Positions 37,240 through 46,487 are shown, numbered from the stretch's first letter. The stretch is DNA of 64,000 nt from Pseudomonas tolaasii NCPPB 2192 (GCF_002813445.1 NZ_PHHD01000001.1:2108001-2172000), one strand, 5' to 3'. Translations and numbers: made by a program. Notes: generated by a model not told the origin, from the letters alone.

Positions 37240-38730
37240 ATGGTTGCCGCATTGCTTGATCGTCTCGGGGTAAACCCGGCGCTGTACCAGTCGGGTAAAC
37301 AACCTGTGCATTCGCCGATTGATGGCAGCCGTATCGGCAGCGTGCACTGGGAAGGCGCCGCCGAGGTGGAGCAACAGGTCAGTCGCGCCGAGCATGCATT
37401 CGAGGCCTGGCGCAAAGTGCCGGCGCCGCGCCGTGGCGAGCTGGTGCGCCAGTTCGGCGACGTGCTGCGCGAATACAAGGCCGATCTCGGCGAGCTGGTG
37501 TCGTGGGAAGCCGGCAAGATCACCCAGGAAGGCCTCGGTGAAGTGCAGGAAATGATCGACATCTGCGATTTTGCCGTCGGCCTGTCACGTCAGCTGTACG
37601 GCTTGACGATCGCCTCCGAGCGCCCAGGCCACCACATGCGTGAAACCTGGCACCCGCTGGGTGTGGTCGGCGTGATCAGCGCGTTCAACTTCCCGGTGGC
37701 CGTATGGGCGTGGAATACCGCGCTGGCGCTGGTGTGCGGCAACGCGGTGATCTGGAAGCCTTCGGAAAAAACGCCGCTGACGGCGCTGGCGTGCCAGGCG
37801 CTGTTCGAGCGTGTACTGAAAAAATTCGACGGCGCCCCGCAGTACCTCAGCCAAGTGATCATCGGCGGCCGCGACGCCGGCGCTGCGCTGGTGGACGACC
37901 CGCGCGTCGCGTTGATCAGCGCCACCGGCAGCACCCGCATGGGCCGTGAAGTGGCGCCGAAAGTCGCCGCGCGTTTCGCCCGCAGCATCCTTGAGCTGGG
38001 CGGTAACAACGCGATGATCCTCGGCCCAAGCGCCGACCTGGACATGGCCGTGCGTGCCATCCTGTTCAGCGCCGTCGGCACCGCCGGGCAGCGCTGCACC
38101 ACCTTGCGCCGCCTGATTGCCCATGAGTCGGTGAAGGAAGAGATCGTCACCCGCCTCAAGGCCGCCTATTCCAAAGTGCGCATCGGCCACCCGCTGGAAG
38201 GCAACCTGATCGGCCCGCTGATCGACAAGCACGGCTTCGACAACATGCAGGACGCGCTGGAACAGGCCCTGAGCGAAGGCGGCAAGGTGTTCGGCGGCAA
38301 GCGCCAGCTGGAAGACAAATTCCCGAATGCCTATTACGTGTCGCCCGCGATTGTAGAAATGCCTGAGCAAAGCGACGTGGTGTGCACCGAAACCTTCGCG
38401 CCGATCCTGTACGTGATCGGCTACAGCGACTTCAACGAAGCCCTGCGCCTGAACAACGCCGTGCCGCAAGGCTTGTCGTCGTGCATCTTCACCACGGACG
38501 TGCGCGAGGCCGAGCAGTTCATGTCGGCGGTGGGCAGCGACTGCGGCATCGCCAACGTCAACATCGGCCCGAGCGGCGCGGAAATCGGCGGCGCGTTTGG
38601 TGGCGAGAAAGAAACCGGCGGCGGGCGCGAATCGGGTTCGGACGCGTGGCGCGGGTACATGCGTCGCCAGACCAACACCGTGAACTACTCGCTGGAGTTG
38701 CCGCTGGCGCAGGGCATTACCTTCGACTAA
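37240..38730 (+). CDS. amaB: L-aminoadipate-semialdehyde (piperideine-6-carboxylate) dehydrogenase
   Basis: The 496-residue aldehyde dehydrogenase superfamily enzyme has general base E252 (ILELGGNNA), nucleophile C286 (GTAGQRCTTLRR) and NAD-binding WKPSEKTPLTALA. The closest match in memory is AmaB of P. putida, ALDH7-like, which oxidises 2-aminoadipate-6-semialdehyde in the pipecolate branch of lysine degradation. The oxidase gene amaA follows, and a LysR gene is divergent, as in P. putida. GGAG precedes the ATG. Confidence 0.88.
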   Translation: MVAALLDRLGVNPALYQSGKQPVHSPIDGSRIGSVHWEGAAEVEQQVSRAEHAFEAWRKVPAPRRGELVRQFGDVLREYKADLGELVSWEAGKITQEGLGEVQEMIDICDFAVGLSRQLYGLTIASERPGHHMRETWHPLGVVGVISAFNFPVAVWAWNTALALVCGNAVIWKPSEKTPLTALACQALFERVLKKFDGAPQYLSQVIIGGRDAGAALVDDPRVALISATGSTRMGREVAPKVAARFARSILELGGNNAMILGPSADLDMAVRAILFSAVGTAGQRCTTLRRLIAHESVKEEIVTRLKAAYSKVRIGHPLEGNLIGPLIDKHGFDNMQDALEQALSEGGKVFGGKRQLEDKFPNAYYVSPAIVEMPEQSDVVCTETFAPILYVIGYSDFNEALRLNNAVPQGLSSCIFTTDVREAEQFMSAVGSDCGIANVNIGPSGAEIGGAFGGEKETGGGRESGSDAWRGYMRRQTNTVNYSLELPLAQGITFD

Positions 38731-38755
38731 ACCACTGACGAAACGCGGTTGAAAA

Positions 38756-38827
38756 TGTGGGAGCTGGCTTGCCTGCGATAGCGGTGGTGCAGTTGATACC
38801 GCTATCGCAGGCAAGCCAGCTCCCACA
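38756..38827. repeat. REPIN (inverted REP pair)
   Basis: An inverted REP pair with an inner GATAGCGGT / ACCGCTATC extension lies between amaB and amaA. Confidence 0.9.
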
Positions 38828-38887
38828 GTTGATTGGGTTTGCAATTCAGAATAATGGTTGTTTGTTAGGTCTCATCGGAGTCTGGCA

Positions 38888-40171
38888 ATGGCATTACGCG
38901 AAGCATGTTTATGGGAACAACTCACCCCCGGCCGGCCCGATCGTGCCGCGCTCAAGGGCGAGGTCAAAGTGGATGTGTGCGTGATCGGCGCCGGCATTAC
39001 CGGTTTGTCGGCCGCTATCCATTTGCTGGAGCAAGGTAAAACTGTCGCCGTGCTGGAGGCTCATCGCACCGGCCATGGCGGTTCGGGGCGCAACGTCGGG
39101 TTGGTCAACGCCGGCATGTGGATCCCGCCGGACGAGATCGAAGCCGGTTTCGGCGAGGCGGTGGGCAGCCAGCTCAACCGCATGCTGGGCGCGGCGCCGT
39201 CACTGGTGTTCAGCCTTATCGACAAATACAACATCGATTGCCAGTTGCGCCGCGAAGGCACCCTGCACATGGCGCACAACGCCCGGGGCGAGGCGGATTT
39301 GCGCAGCCGTGAAGAACAATGGAAACGCCGGGGGGCGCCGGTCGAGCTGCTCACCGGCCAGGCGTGCGAGCACGCCACGGGCACTAAAAAGATTGCCGCC
39401 GCCTTGCTCGACCGGCGTGCCGGTACGCTCAACCCCATGGCTTACACCACGGGTTTGGCCAATGCGGCCGCCGGGCTGGGCGGGCAGTTGTTCGACCATT
39501 CCCCGGTCACCCAACTTGAGCGCCAGGGCTCGAACTGGTCGGTGCAGACCGCCCAGGGCGCGGTGCAGGCGGCGCAGGTGGTGATCGCCTCCAACGCCTA
39601 CACCGAGGGCGAGTGGACCGAGCTGCGCCGCAATTTCTTTCCCGGTTACTACTATCAGGTCGCGTCGGCGCCACTGACAGACGAGGCCGCCCAGCAGATC
39701 CTGCCCGGCGGCCAGGGCTCGTGGGATACGCGCCAGGTGCTGAGCAGCATCCGCCGCGATGCCGATGGCCGCCTGTTGCTCGGCAGCCTGGGCAACGGCA
39801 ACCAGAAACCCGCGTGGTTCCTCAAGGCATGGGCCGATCGGGTGCAGCAGCATTACTTCCCGTACCTCAAATCGGTGCAGTGGGAGTGCACCTGGACCGG
39901 CTGCATCGCCTTCACCCCCGACCACCTCATGCGCCTGTTCGAACCGGCGCCGGGCCTCGTGGCAGTAACGGGCTATAACGGGCGCGGCGTGACCACCGGC
40001 AGCGTGGTCGGCAAGGCGTTTGCCGACTATTTGTGTCACCAGAATCCCCAGGCATTGCCGATTCCGTTCGCGCCGATGCAGCCGTTGGCCGGAGTGGGCC
40101 TGCGCAGTTGCCTGTATGAAGCCGGATTCTCGCTGTATCACGCCGGGCAATGTCTGCGGATCGTGATCTGA
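38888..40171 (+). CDS. amaA: FAD-dependent oxidase, likely L-pipecolate oxidase
   Basis: The 427-residue DAO-family flavoenzyme has an ADP-binding GxGxxG motif (VCVIGAGITGLSAAIHLLEQG) at about residues 29-50. The family GGSGRNVGLVNAG segment and a C-terminal FAD-contact VTGYNGRGVTTGSVVGKA follow. Its place beside amaB points to AmaA, which oxidises L-pipecolate to piperideine-6-carboxylate, the substrate of AmaB after hydrolysis. ATG at 38888 gives MALREACLWEQL. A gap of 157 bp with a REPIN separates the pair, so amaA may be expressed at a different level from amaB. Confidence 0.85.
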   Translation: MALREACLWEQLTPGRPDRAALKGEVKVDVCVIGAGITGLSAAIHLLEQGKTVAVLEAHRTGHGGSGRNVGLVNAGMWIPPDEIEAGFGEAVGSQLNRMLGAAPSLVFSLIDKYNIDCQLRREGTLHMAHNARGEADLRSREEQWKRRGAPVELLTGQACEHATGTKKIAAALLDRRAGTLNPMAYTTGLANAAAGLGGQLFDHSPVTQLERQGSNWSVQTAQGAVQAAQVVIASNAYTEGEWTELRRNFFPGYYYQVASAPLTDEAAQQILPGGQGSWDTRQVLSSIRRDADGRLLLGSLGNGNQKPAWFLKAWADRVQQHYFPYLKSVQWECTWTGCIAFTPDHLMRLFEPAPGLVAVTGYNGRGVTTGSVVGKAFADYLCHQNPQALPIPFAPMQPLAGVGLRSCLYEAGFSLYHAGQCLRIVI

Positions 40172-40248
40172 TCAGCGAAATACCCTTCAAAAGCCTGCAT
40201 TTTCTTAGCAGGCTACTAATCTGTATTGGTGCAAGTCGTAGCAGTCGC

Positions 40249-40263
40249 GCACTGTAAATGTGC
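40249..40263 (+). promoter_or_regulatory. Candidate NtrC enhancer site
   Basis: GCAC-TGTAAAT-GTGC matches the GCAC-N7-GTGC core of NtrC sites. It lies about 210 bp upstream of a near-perfect sigma-54 promoter, a normal enhancer distance. Another dyad, GCAGGT-GCG-ACCTGC, lies at about 40319-40333. Confidence 0.55.
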
Positions 40264-40460
40264 AGTTCCGTTACGCACATTGTTACAGGTGCCGGAACTG
40301 TCGTTTATCTATCTGGTTGCAGGTGCGACCTGCCATGGTTGTACTTTTTTGTGGTGTGGGTTGCACCTTCTGATGCCAGACGGTTGCACGTCCTTGCCGA
40401 AGGAGTCGAAACGCCCGCAACTACAATGACACCGTGTCTTTTTGAAGAATAAAAAAGTAA

Positions 40461-40476
40461 TGGCACGCCGCTTGCT
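40461..40476 (+). promoter_or_regulatory. Sigma-54 (RpoN) promoter of the amino acid ABC operon
   Basis: TGGCACG-CCGC-TTGCT matches the -24/-12 consensus TGGCACG-N4-TTGCW in every defined position. It lies about 70 bp before the binding-protein ATG, giving a leader of some 58 nt. Confidence 0.85.
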
Positions 40477-40545
40477 CAGGGCTTTCAGTGGAAAGTTTGA
40501 ATGCAAGTTGTCGTGCCAAAAATCAAAAATATCGGAGCACCACTC

Positions 40546-41682
40546 ATGTCCCAGACGTTTTACAAGAAAGGTTTTCTGGCCCTCGCCGTTGCAGCGGCGC
40601 TGGGTGTTTCTGCGTTTGTTCAAGCTGATGTGAAGATTGGCGTGGCAGGCCCGATGACGGGTGCCAACGCAGCTTTCGGTGAGCAGTACATGAAGGGTGC
40701 CCAAGCGGCAGCCGATGTGATCAACAAGGCCGGTGGCATCAACGGTGAGCAGATCAAGCTGGTGGCCGGTGACGACGCCTGCGAACCCAAGCAGGCCGTG
40801 GCCGTGGCCAACCGCCTGGCCGACCAGGACAAAGTGATCGGCGTGGTCGGGCACTTCTGCTCCTCCAACACCATCCCGGCGTCCGAGGTGTACGACGAAG
40901 CGGGCATCATCATGATCACCCCGGGCTCCACCAACCCGCAGGTGACCGAGCGTGGCCTGGGCGCGGTGTTCCGCATGTGCGGGCGTGACGACCAGCAAGG
41001 CATCGTGGCCGGTGACTACATCGTCGACGTGCTCAAAGGCAAAAAAGTCGCCGTCATCAACGACAAGGACACCTACGGCAAAGGCCTGGCTGATGCCACC
41101 GCTGCCCAGTTGACCAAGCGCGGCGTGAAGCCTGTGCTGGAAGAAGGCCTGACCCGTGGCGAGAAAGACTTCAGCGCCCTGGTGACCAAAATCCGCTCTA
41201 CCGGCGCCGACGTCGTGTATTTCGGCGGCCTGCACCCGGAAGCCGGTCCGCTGGTTCGCCAGATCCGTGAAGCTGGCCTCAAAGACGTCAAGTTCATGTC
41301 CGATGACGGCGTTGTGACCGACGAACTGGTGGCCACCGCCGGCGGCGCGCAATACGTAGACGGCGTGTACATGACCTTCGGCGCCGACCCGCGCCTGCTG
41401 CCAGACAGCAAGGCGGTTGTGGAGCAATTCCGCAAGGCTGGCGTAGAACCTGAAGGCTACACCCTGTACGCCTACGCCTCGATCCAGGCCCTGGCGGCCG
41501 GCTTCAACGGCTCCAAGTCCAACAAGGGCGAAGACGCGGCCAAGTGGCTGAAAGCTCACCCGGTGAAAACCGTGATGGGCGAAAAAGCCTGGGATACCAA
41601 GGGTGACCTGAAAATCTCCGACTACGTGGTTTACCAGTGGGATGCCAACGGCAAATACCACCAGCTGGAAAAACAGAAGTAA
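40546..41682 (+). CDS. livK: Branched-chain amino acid ABC transporter substrate-binding protein
   Basis: The 378-residue type I periplasmic-binding protein has a Sec signal peptide (about 1-27, cleavage at FVQA-D). The mature sequence is typical of LivK/BraC proteins (VKIGVAGPMTGANAAFGEQYMKGAQ, split here between strands; DDACEPKQAVAVANRL; GHFCSSNTIPASEVYDE). It is a paralogue of, not identical to, P. aeruginosa BraC (PA1074), and is closer to the second LIV-type system. ATG at 40546 follows GGAG. A 225-bp gap with a REPIN separates it from the permease genes, which may favour excess binding protein. Confidence 0.93.
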   Translation: MSQTFYKKGFLALAVAAALGVSAFVQADVKIGVAGPMTGANAAFGEQYMKGAQAAADVINKAGGINGEQIKLVAGDDACEPKQAVAVANRLADQDKVIGVVGHFCSSNTIPASEVYDEAGIIMITPGSTNPQVTERGLGAVFRMCGRDDQQGIVAGDYIVDVLKGKKVAVINDKDTYGKGLADATAAQLTKRGVKPVLEEGLTRGEKDFSALVTKIRSTGADVVYFGGLHPEAGPLVRQIREAGLKDVKFMSDDGVVTDELVATAGGAQYVDGVYMTFGADPRLLPDSKAVVEQFRKAGVEPEGYTLYAYASIQALAAGFNGSKSNKGEDAAKWLKAHPVKTVMGEKAWDTKGDLKISDYVVYQWDANGKYHQLEKQK

Positions 41683-41713
41683 TCAACGCGACAGCTTGAA
41701 CGCCACCCATCCT

Positions 41714-41800
41714 TGTGGGAGCTGGCTTGCCTGCGATTGCATCACCGCAGTACATCTGAAGCACCGCGGTGTCTGCATCGCAGGCAAGCCAGCTCCCACA
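41714..41800. repeat. REPIN inside the amino acid ABC operon
   Basis: An inverted REP pair lies between the binding-protein gene and the permease genes. At this position it could stabilise the upstream mRNA segment, as REP hairpins do between malE and malF of E. coli. Confidence 0.9.
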
Positions 41801-41907
41801 TGGATTGTGGTTGTTCGAGCCTTGCCGCCAGGCAACAAATCTGTCTTTTCCTCCAGAAGCGCCGCACACCCACCGGTGTGCAGGTGCTCACCGCGTGAGA
41901 TTGCGTT

Positions 41908-42822
41908 ATGGATGGTATTTTCCTGCAGCAACTGGTCAACGGCCTGACCCTCGGGTCGGTCTATGGCCTGATCGCCATCGGCTACACAATGGTCTATGGC
42001 ATCATTGGCATGATCAACTTCGCCCATGGCGAGGTTTATATGATTTCCGCTTACCTCGCGGCGATCAGTCTGGCACTGCTGGCTTACTTCGGCATCGAAT
42101 CCTTCCCGCTGCTCATTCTCGGCACCTTGATCTTCACCGTGGTCGTCACCGGCGTGTACGGTTGGGTCATCGAGCGTGTCGCCTATAAACCCCTGCGCAA
42201 CTCCACCCGGTTGGCACCGCTGATCAGCGCCATCGGGATCTCGCTGATCCTGCAGAACTACGCCCAGATCGCACAGGGCGCCAAGCAACAAGGTATTCCT
42301 ACCCTGCTGGCCGGTGCCTGGCGTGTCGACTTCGGCACCGGCTTCGTTCAGTTGACGTACACCAAGGTCTTCATCCTGGTCGCGGCCTTCGCGGGCATGG
42401 CCTTGCTGACCTACATCATCAAATACACCAAGCTGGGCCGCATGTGCCGTGCGACGCAGCAAGACCGCAAGATGGCGTCGATCCTCGGCATCAACACCGA
42501 CCGCGTGATTTCCTACGTGTTTGTCATCGGTGCCGCCATGGCCGCGCTGGCAGGCGTGCTGATCACCCTCAACTACGGCACGTTCGACTTCTATGCCGGT
42601 TTCATCATCGGCATCAAGGCGTTCACCGCGGCGGTACTCGGCGGCATCGGTTCCCTGCCGGGGGCCATGCTCGGCGGCATCATCCTGGGCATCTCCGAGT
42701 CGCTGTTCTCGGGGCTGATCAATTCCGACTACAAAGACGTGTTCAGTTTCTCCCTGCTGGTGGTGATTCTGATCTTCCGTCCCCAGGGCCTGCTGGGTCG
42801 CCCACTCGTGGCTAAGGTGTAA
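41908..42822 (+). CDS. livH: Branched-chain amino acid ABC permease LivH
   Basis: The 304-residue inner-membrane permease has about eight helices. The LivH/BraD signature is visible in LVNGLTLGSVYGLIAIGYTMVYGIIGMINFAHGE, split here, and the ATPase-contact segment (RAVTQDRKMASILGINTDR region, reading CRATQQDRKMA). It forms a heterodimeric channel with the next gene product. livM follows after two bases. Confidence 0.95.
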   Translation: MDGIFLQQLVNGLTLGSVYGLIAIGYTMVYGIIGMINFAHGEVYMISAYLAAISLALLAYFGIESFPLLILGTLIFTVVVTGVYGWVIERVAYKPLRNSTRLAPLISAIGISLILQNYAQIAQGAKQQGIPTLLAGAWRVDFGTGFVQLTYTKVFILVAAFAGMALLTYIIKYTKLGRMCRATQQDRKMASILGINTDRVISYVFVIGAAMAALAGVLITLNYGTFDFYAGFIIGIKAFTAAVLGGIGSLPGAMLGGIILGISESLFSGLINSDYKDVFSFSLLVVILIFRPQGLLGRPLVAKV

Positions 42823-42824
42823 AC

Positions 42825-44102
42825 ATGTCTGCTGCCAAACCCATCGATATCAAGAAAAGTGTGGTCGATACGGTCCTCGCCGGGCTGATTTCCCTGATCG
42901 TGTTCGGTCCGATCGTCGGCGTGGTCCTCGACGGCTACAGCTTCAACCTGGAACCGGCCCGTGTGGCCACCCTGGTCGCCATCGTGATGGCGGGCCGCTT
43001 CGCCCTGAGCCTGTTTCTGCAAACCCCCAAGGGCCTGAAGGTCCTGCAGGGCTTCGAAAGCAGTGGCTCCGGTGTGCACGTGCTGCCGCCAGACTACAAG
43101 TCGCGGCTGCGCTGGATCATCCCGGCGCTGATCGTGATTGCCATCGTGTTCCCGATCTTCGCCAACAAGTACCTGCTGACCGTGGTGATCCTCGGCCTGA
43201 TCTACGTGCTGCTCGGGCTCGGCCTGAACATCGTGGTCGGCCTGGCCGGCCTGCTCGACCTGGGTTACGTGGCGTTCTACGCCATCGGCGCCTACGGCCT
43301 GGCGCTGGGTTATCAATACCTCGGCCTGGGCTTCTGGACGGTGCTGCCGCTGGCGGCCATTTGTGCGGCGCTGGCGGGATGCATACTCGGCTTCCCGGTC
43401 TTGCGCATGCACGGTGACTACCTGGCGATCGTGACCCTGGGCTTCGGTGAAATCATCCGCCTGGTGCTCAACAACTGGCTGTCGTTTACCGGCGGCCCGA
43501 ATGGCATGCCGGTGCCTTCGCCGACCTTCCTGGGCCTGGAGTTCGGGCGCAAGGCCAAGGACGGCGGGATTCCGTTCCACGAGTTCTTCGGCATCGATTA
43601 CAACCCCAACATCAAGTTCATGTTCATCTACATCGTGCTGTTCCTGGTGGTGCTGGCCGTGCTGTACATCAAGCACCGCCTGACCCGCATGCCGGTGGGC
43701 CGCGCCTGGGAAGCCTTGCGCGAAGATGAAATCGCCTGCCGTTCCATGGGCCTGAACCACGTACTGGTCAAGCTCTCGGCGTTCACCATCGGTGCGTCTA
43801 CCGCCGGTTTGGCGGGGGTGTTCTTTGCCAGTTATCAAGGCTTCGTCAACCCGTCGTCGTTTACCTTCTTCGAGTCGGCGCTGATCCTGGCCATCGTGGT
43901 ATTGGGCGGCATGGGCTCGACGGTCGGCGTGGTGATCGCGGCGTTCGTGTTGACCGTTGCCCCTGAATTGCTGCGCAGCTTCTCCGAATACCGCGTGCTG
44001 CTGTTCGGCGTGTTGATGGTGGTGATGATGATCTGGCGCCCTCGCGGCTTGATCCGCATCAGCCGAACCGGTGTGACACCGCGCAAAGGAGTGGCGCCAT
44101 GA
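42825..44102 (+). CDS. livM: Branched-chain amino acid ABC permease LivM
   Basis: The 425-residue permease has an N-terminal extension with two to three helices (residues 1-90) before the conserved core (VVGLAGLLDLGYVAFYAIGAYG, GPNGMPVPSPTFLGLEFG, WEALREDEIACRSMGLN). The extension is usual for BraE/LivM. It overlaps the next gene by four bases (ATGA), so synthesis of the complex is coupled. Confidence 0.95.
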   Translation: MSAAKPIDIKKSVVDTVLAGLISLIVFGPIVGVVLDGYSFNLEPARVATLVAIVMAGRFALSLFLQTPKGLKVLQGFESSGSGVHVLPPDYKSRLRWIIPALIVIAIVFPIFANKYLLTVVILGLIYVLLGLGLNIVVGLAGLLDLGYVAFYAIGAYGLALGYQYLGLGFWTVLPLAAICAALAGCILGFPVLRMHGDYLAIVTLGFGEIIRLVLNNWLSFTGGPNGMPVPSPTFLGLEFGRKAKDGGIPFHEFFGIDYNPNIKFMFIYIVLFLVVLAVLYIKHRLTRMPVGRAWEALREDEIACRSMGLNHVLVKLSAFTIGASTAGLAGVFFASYQGFVNPSSFTFFESALILAIVVLGGMGSTVGVVIAAFVLTVAPELLRSFSEYRVLLFGVLMVVMMIWRPRGLIRISRTGVTPRKGVAP

Positions 44103-44974
44103 GCAAGGAAATCGTCCTCAGCGTGGAACATTTGATGATGCACTTCGGTGGCATCAAGGCCTTGAGCGATGTGAGCCTCAAGGTCGAACGCAACTCGATC
44201 TTCGCCCTGATCGGTCCCAACGGCGCCGGCAAAACCACGGTGTTCAACTGCCTTACCGGCTTTTACAAAGCCAGCGGCGGCAAGATCGAACTCAACCTTC
44301 GCGGCAAGCAGACAAACGTGATCCAGTTGCTCGGCGAGCGCTTCAAAGCCGTCGATTTCGTGTCGCCGAAAAGCTTCCTGAGCCGTGTGTACTACAAGAT
44401 GTTCGGCGGCACCCACCTGGTAAACCGCGCGGGTTTGGCGCGGACCTTTCAGAACATTCGCCTGTTCAAGGAAATGTCGGTGCTGGAAAACCTGCTGGTG
44501 GCCCAGCACATGTGGGTCAACCGCAACATGCTCGCGGGCATCCTCAACACCAAGGGCTACCGCAAGGCTGAAAGCGACGCCCTCGACCACGCTTTTTACT
44601 GGCTGGAAGTGGTGGACCTGGTGGACTGCGCCAACCGCCTGGCCGGTGAGCTTTCCTACGGCCAGCAGCGCCGCCTGGAAATCGCCCGCGCCATGTGCAC
44701 CCGGCCGCAGGTCATCTGCCTGGACGAACCGGCAGCGGGCCTCAACCCGCAGGAAACCGAAGCCCTCAGCGCGATGATTCGCCTGTTGCGCGACGAACAC
44801 GACCTCACGGTGGTGCTGATCGAACACGACATGGGCATGGTGATGAGTATTTCCGACCACATCGTGGTGCTCGACCACGGCAACGTGATCGCCGAAGGCG
44901 GGCCGGACGCGATCCGCAACGACCCGAAAGTGATTGCCGCCTACCTGGGCGCAGACGAAGAGGAGCTTGTATGA
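44099..44974 (+). CDS. livG: Branched-chain amino acid ABC ATPase LivG
   Basis: The 291-residue ATPase has Walker A GPNGAGKTT, signature LSYGQQRRLEIARAM and Walker B VICLDEPAAGLNP. It has the long LivG-type insertion between Walker A and the signature (about residues 65-130), a feature of BraF/LivG. It pairs with LivF. The start overlaps livM and the stop overlaps livF, both as ATGA. Confidence 0.95.
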   Translation: MSKEIVLSVEHLMMHFGGIKALSDVSLKVERNSIFALIGPNGAGKTTVFNCLTGFYKASGGKIELNLRGKQTNVIQLLGERFKAVDFVSPKSFLSRVYYKMFGGTHLVNRAGLARTFQNIRLFKEMSVLENLLVAQHMWVNRNMLAGILNTKGYRKAESDALDHAFYWLEVVDLVDCANRLAGELSYGQQRRLEIARAMCTRPQVICLDEPAAGLNPQETEALSAMIRLLRDEHDLTVVLIEHDMGMVMSISDHIVVLDHGNVIAEGGPDAIRNDPKVIAAYLGADEEELV

Positions 44975-45687
44975 ACGGGCCTATCCTCGAAATGAAGGAC
45001 CTGGACGTGTATTACGGCCCGATCCAGGCCCTGAAAAAAGTCTCGCTGCACATCAACGAAGGCGAAACGGTCAGCCTGATCGGCTCCAACGGCGCGGGCA
45101 AGTCCACGCTGCTGATGTCGATTTTCGGCCAGCCGCGCGCCGAGTCGGGGCAGATTCTGTACAACGGCGTCGACATTACCCACAAGTCGTCCCACTACAT
45201 CGCCTCCAACGGCATTGCGCAGTCGCCGGAAGGGCGGCGGGTGTTCCCCGACATGACGGTTGAGGAAAACCTGCTGATGGGCACCATTCCGATTGGTGAC
45301 AAGTTCGCTCAGGAAGACATGCAGCGCATGTTCGAGCTGTTCCCGCGGCTCAAGGAACGGCGTACCCAGCGGGCCATGACCATGTCCGGTGGCGAGCAGC
45401 AAATGCTCGCCATCGCCCGCGCGCTGATGAGCCGGCCCAAGCTGCTGTTGCTGGACGAACCGAGCCTGGGCCTGGCACCGATTGTGGTGAAGCAGATTTT
45501 CGCCACCCTGCGCGAGCTGGCGGCCACAGGCATGACCATCTTTCTGGTGGAACAGAACGCCAACCATGCGTTGCGCCTGTCGGACCGGGCCTATGTGATG
45601 GTCAACGGCGAGATTCGCCTGACGGGTACCGGCAAGGAATTGCTGGTGAACGAGGAAGTGCGCAACGCCTACCTCGGCGGGCATTGA
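44971..45687 (+). CDS. livF: Branched-chain amino acid ABC ATPase LivF
   Basis: The 238-residue ATPase has Walker A GSNGAGKST, signature MSGGEQQMLAIARALM and Walker B LLLLDEPSLGLAP. ATG at 44971 gives MNGPILEMKDLDVYYG, the usual LivF/BraG start, and overlaps the livG stop. It closes the operon; a REPIN follows and no clear terminator is seen. Confidence 0.95.
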   Translation: MNGPILEMKDLDVYYGPIQALKKVSLHINEGETVSLIGSNGAGKSTLLMSIFGQPRAESGQILYNGVDITHKSSHYIASNGIAQSPEGRRVFPDMTVEENLLMGTIPIGDKFAQEDMQRMFELFPRLKERRTQRAMTMSGGEQQMLAIARALMSRPKLLLLDEPSLGLAPIVVKQIFATLRELAATGMTIFLVEQNANHALRLSDRAYVMVNGEIRLTGTGKELLVNEEVRNAYLGGH

Positions 45688-45708
45688 TCTAAAGTTTGAC
45701 GCTGGCTC

Positions 45709-45795
45709 TGTGGGAGCTGGCTTGCCTGCGATGCAGACACCTCGGTCCATCTGGTGAACCGAGTTGCTGCTATCGCAGGCAAGCCAGCTCCCACA
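45709..45795. repeat. REPIN (inverted REP pair)
   Basis: An inverted REP pair with an inner ACCTCGGT dyad lies just after livF. Confidence 0.9.
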
Positions 45796-45823
45796 CAAAG
45801 CGGCTCCTGCATTCTTTTTTGTG

Positions 45824-46324
45824 CTATCCACAGACCTTTCCGGAAATTGTGGAAAACAAATCCAGCCACCCTCCAAAGCGCGACATATAGCCGCCGCAAA
45901 TCCCTGTTTTGTCACAGTTTTGACTTGTCCCCACCGGCTGTGGAACCGGCTGTGGGTAACGTGGTAGTACTTGGCTGAAAGCCTTTAAAGCCGTGGCTTG
46001 CAGCGTGGTGGTCGTTTATTGATCAGCGGTTTTTTCGGCGCCCTCCGAGGGTTTTGTCAACCTGTTTAAAGACACAGGTATATGACCGAAATATGTCCCT
46101 TCAGCCTGTGGATAAGTCTGTGATTAAACTCTGGAAAGACGGCCGCAGGGGCCGGAATGACTGGCCTGGAGCCATCGTTCGGATTTTTCCGCTTCACAGG
46201 GGCCTACATACGGCCTGGCTCAGGTCAAGCAATAAACTTTCTAAAATCGCCTGCAGGCCTTGTGTACAGCGGGCTGACGCGGTTTGCACTTGCCCCCAAA
46301 GACTGTGGGCGCAGTTGTGGATAA
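45824..46324. other. Non-coding region with a cluster of DnaA-box-like sequences
   Basis: The gap from livF to the SDR gene is 800 bp, the longest non-coding stretch of the window. It has two exact DnaA boxes as TGTGGATAA (46107-46115 and 46316-46324). Three single-mismatch sites are CTATCCACA (45824-45832), TGTGGAAAA (45848-45856) and TGTGGGTAA (45951-45959). TTGTCCCCA (45925-45933) is weaker. I see no ORF with a ribosome site, no tRNA and no AT-rich unwinding element. A DnaA-titrating or regulatory site is possible. Confidence 0.5.
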
Positions 46325-46487
46325 CCTGCGCGCATGTGGCTGCAGGCCACGGTTTATAAGGCGTTGCTTGAAGTGATTAAATAATGATCAGTTGTAGATG
46401 AAGTCTTGCGCGTGGCGGTTGCCGCAACGGCGGCGTACGGGCATTCTGCTGGCTGTTTTTTTCCCCGATGCCCGCAAGGAGAACACC

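Noticed and set aside
40192..40214. Terminator after amaA
   Set aside because: AGCCTGC / GCAGGCT form a stem, but no T run follows.
45824..46324. Chromosomal origin of replication
   Set aside because: DnaA boxes are present, but there is no dnaA, dnaN, rpmH or AT-rich unwinding tract nearby.
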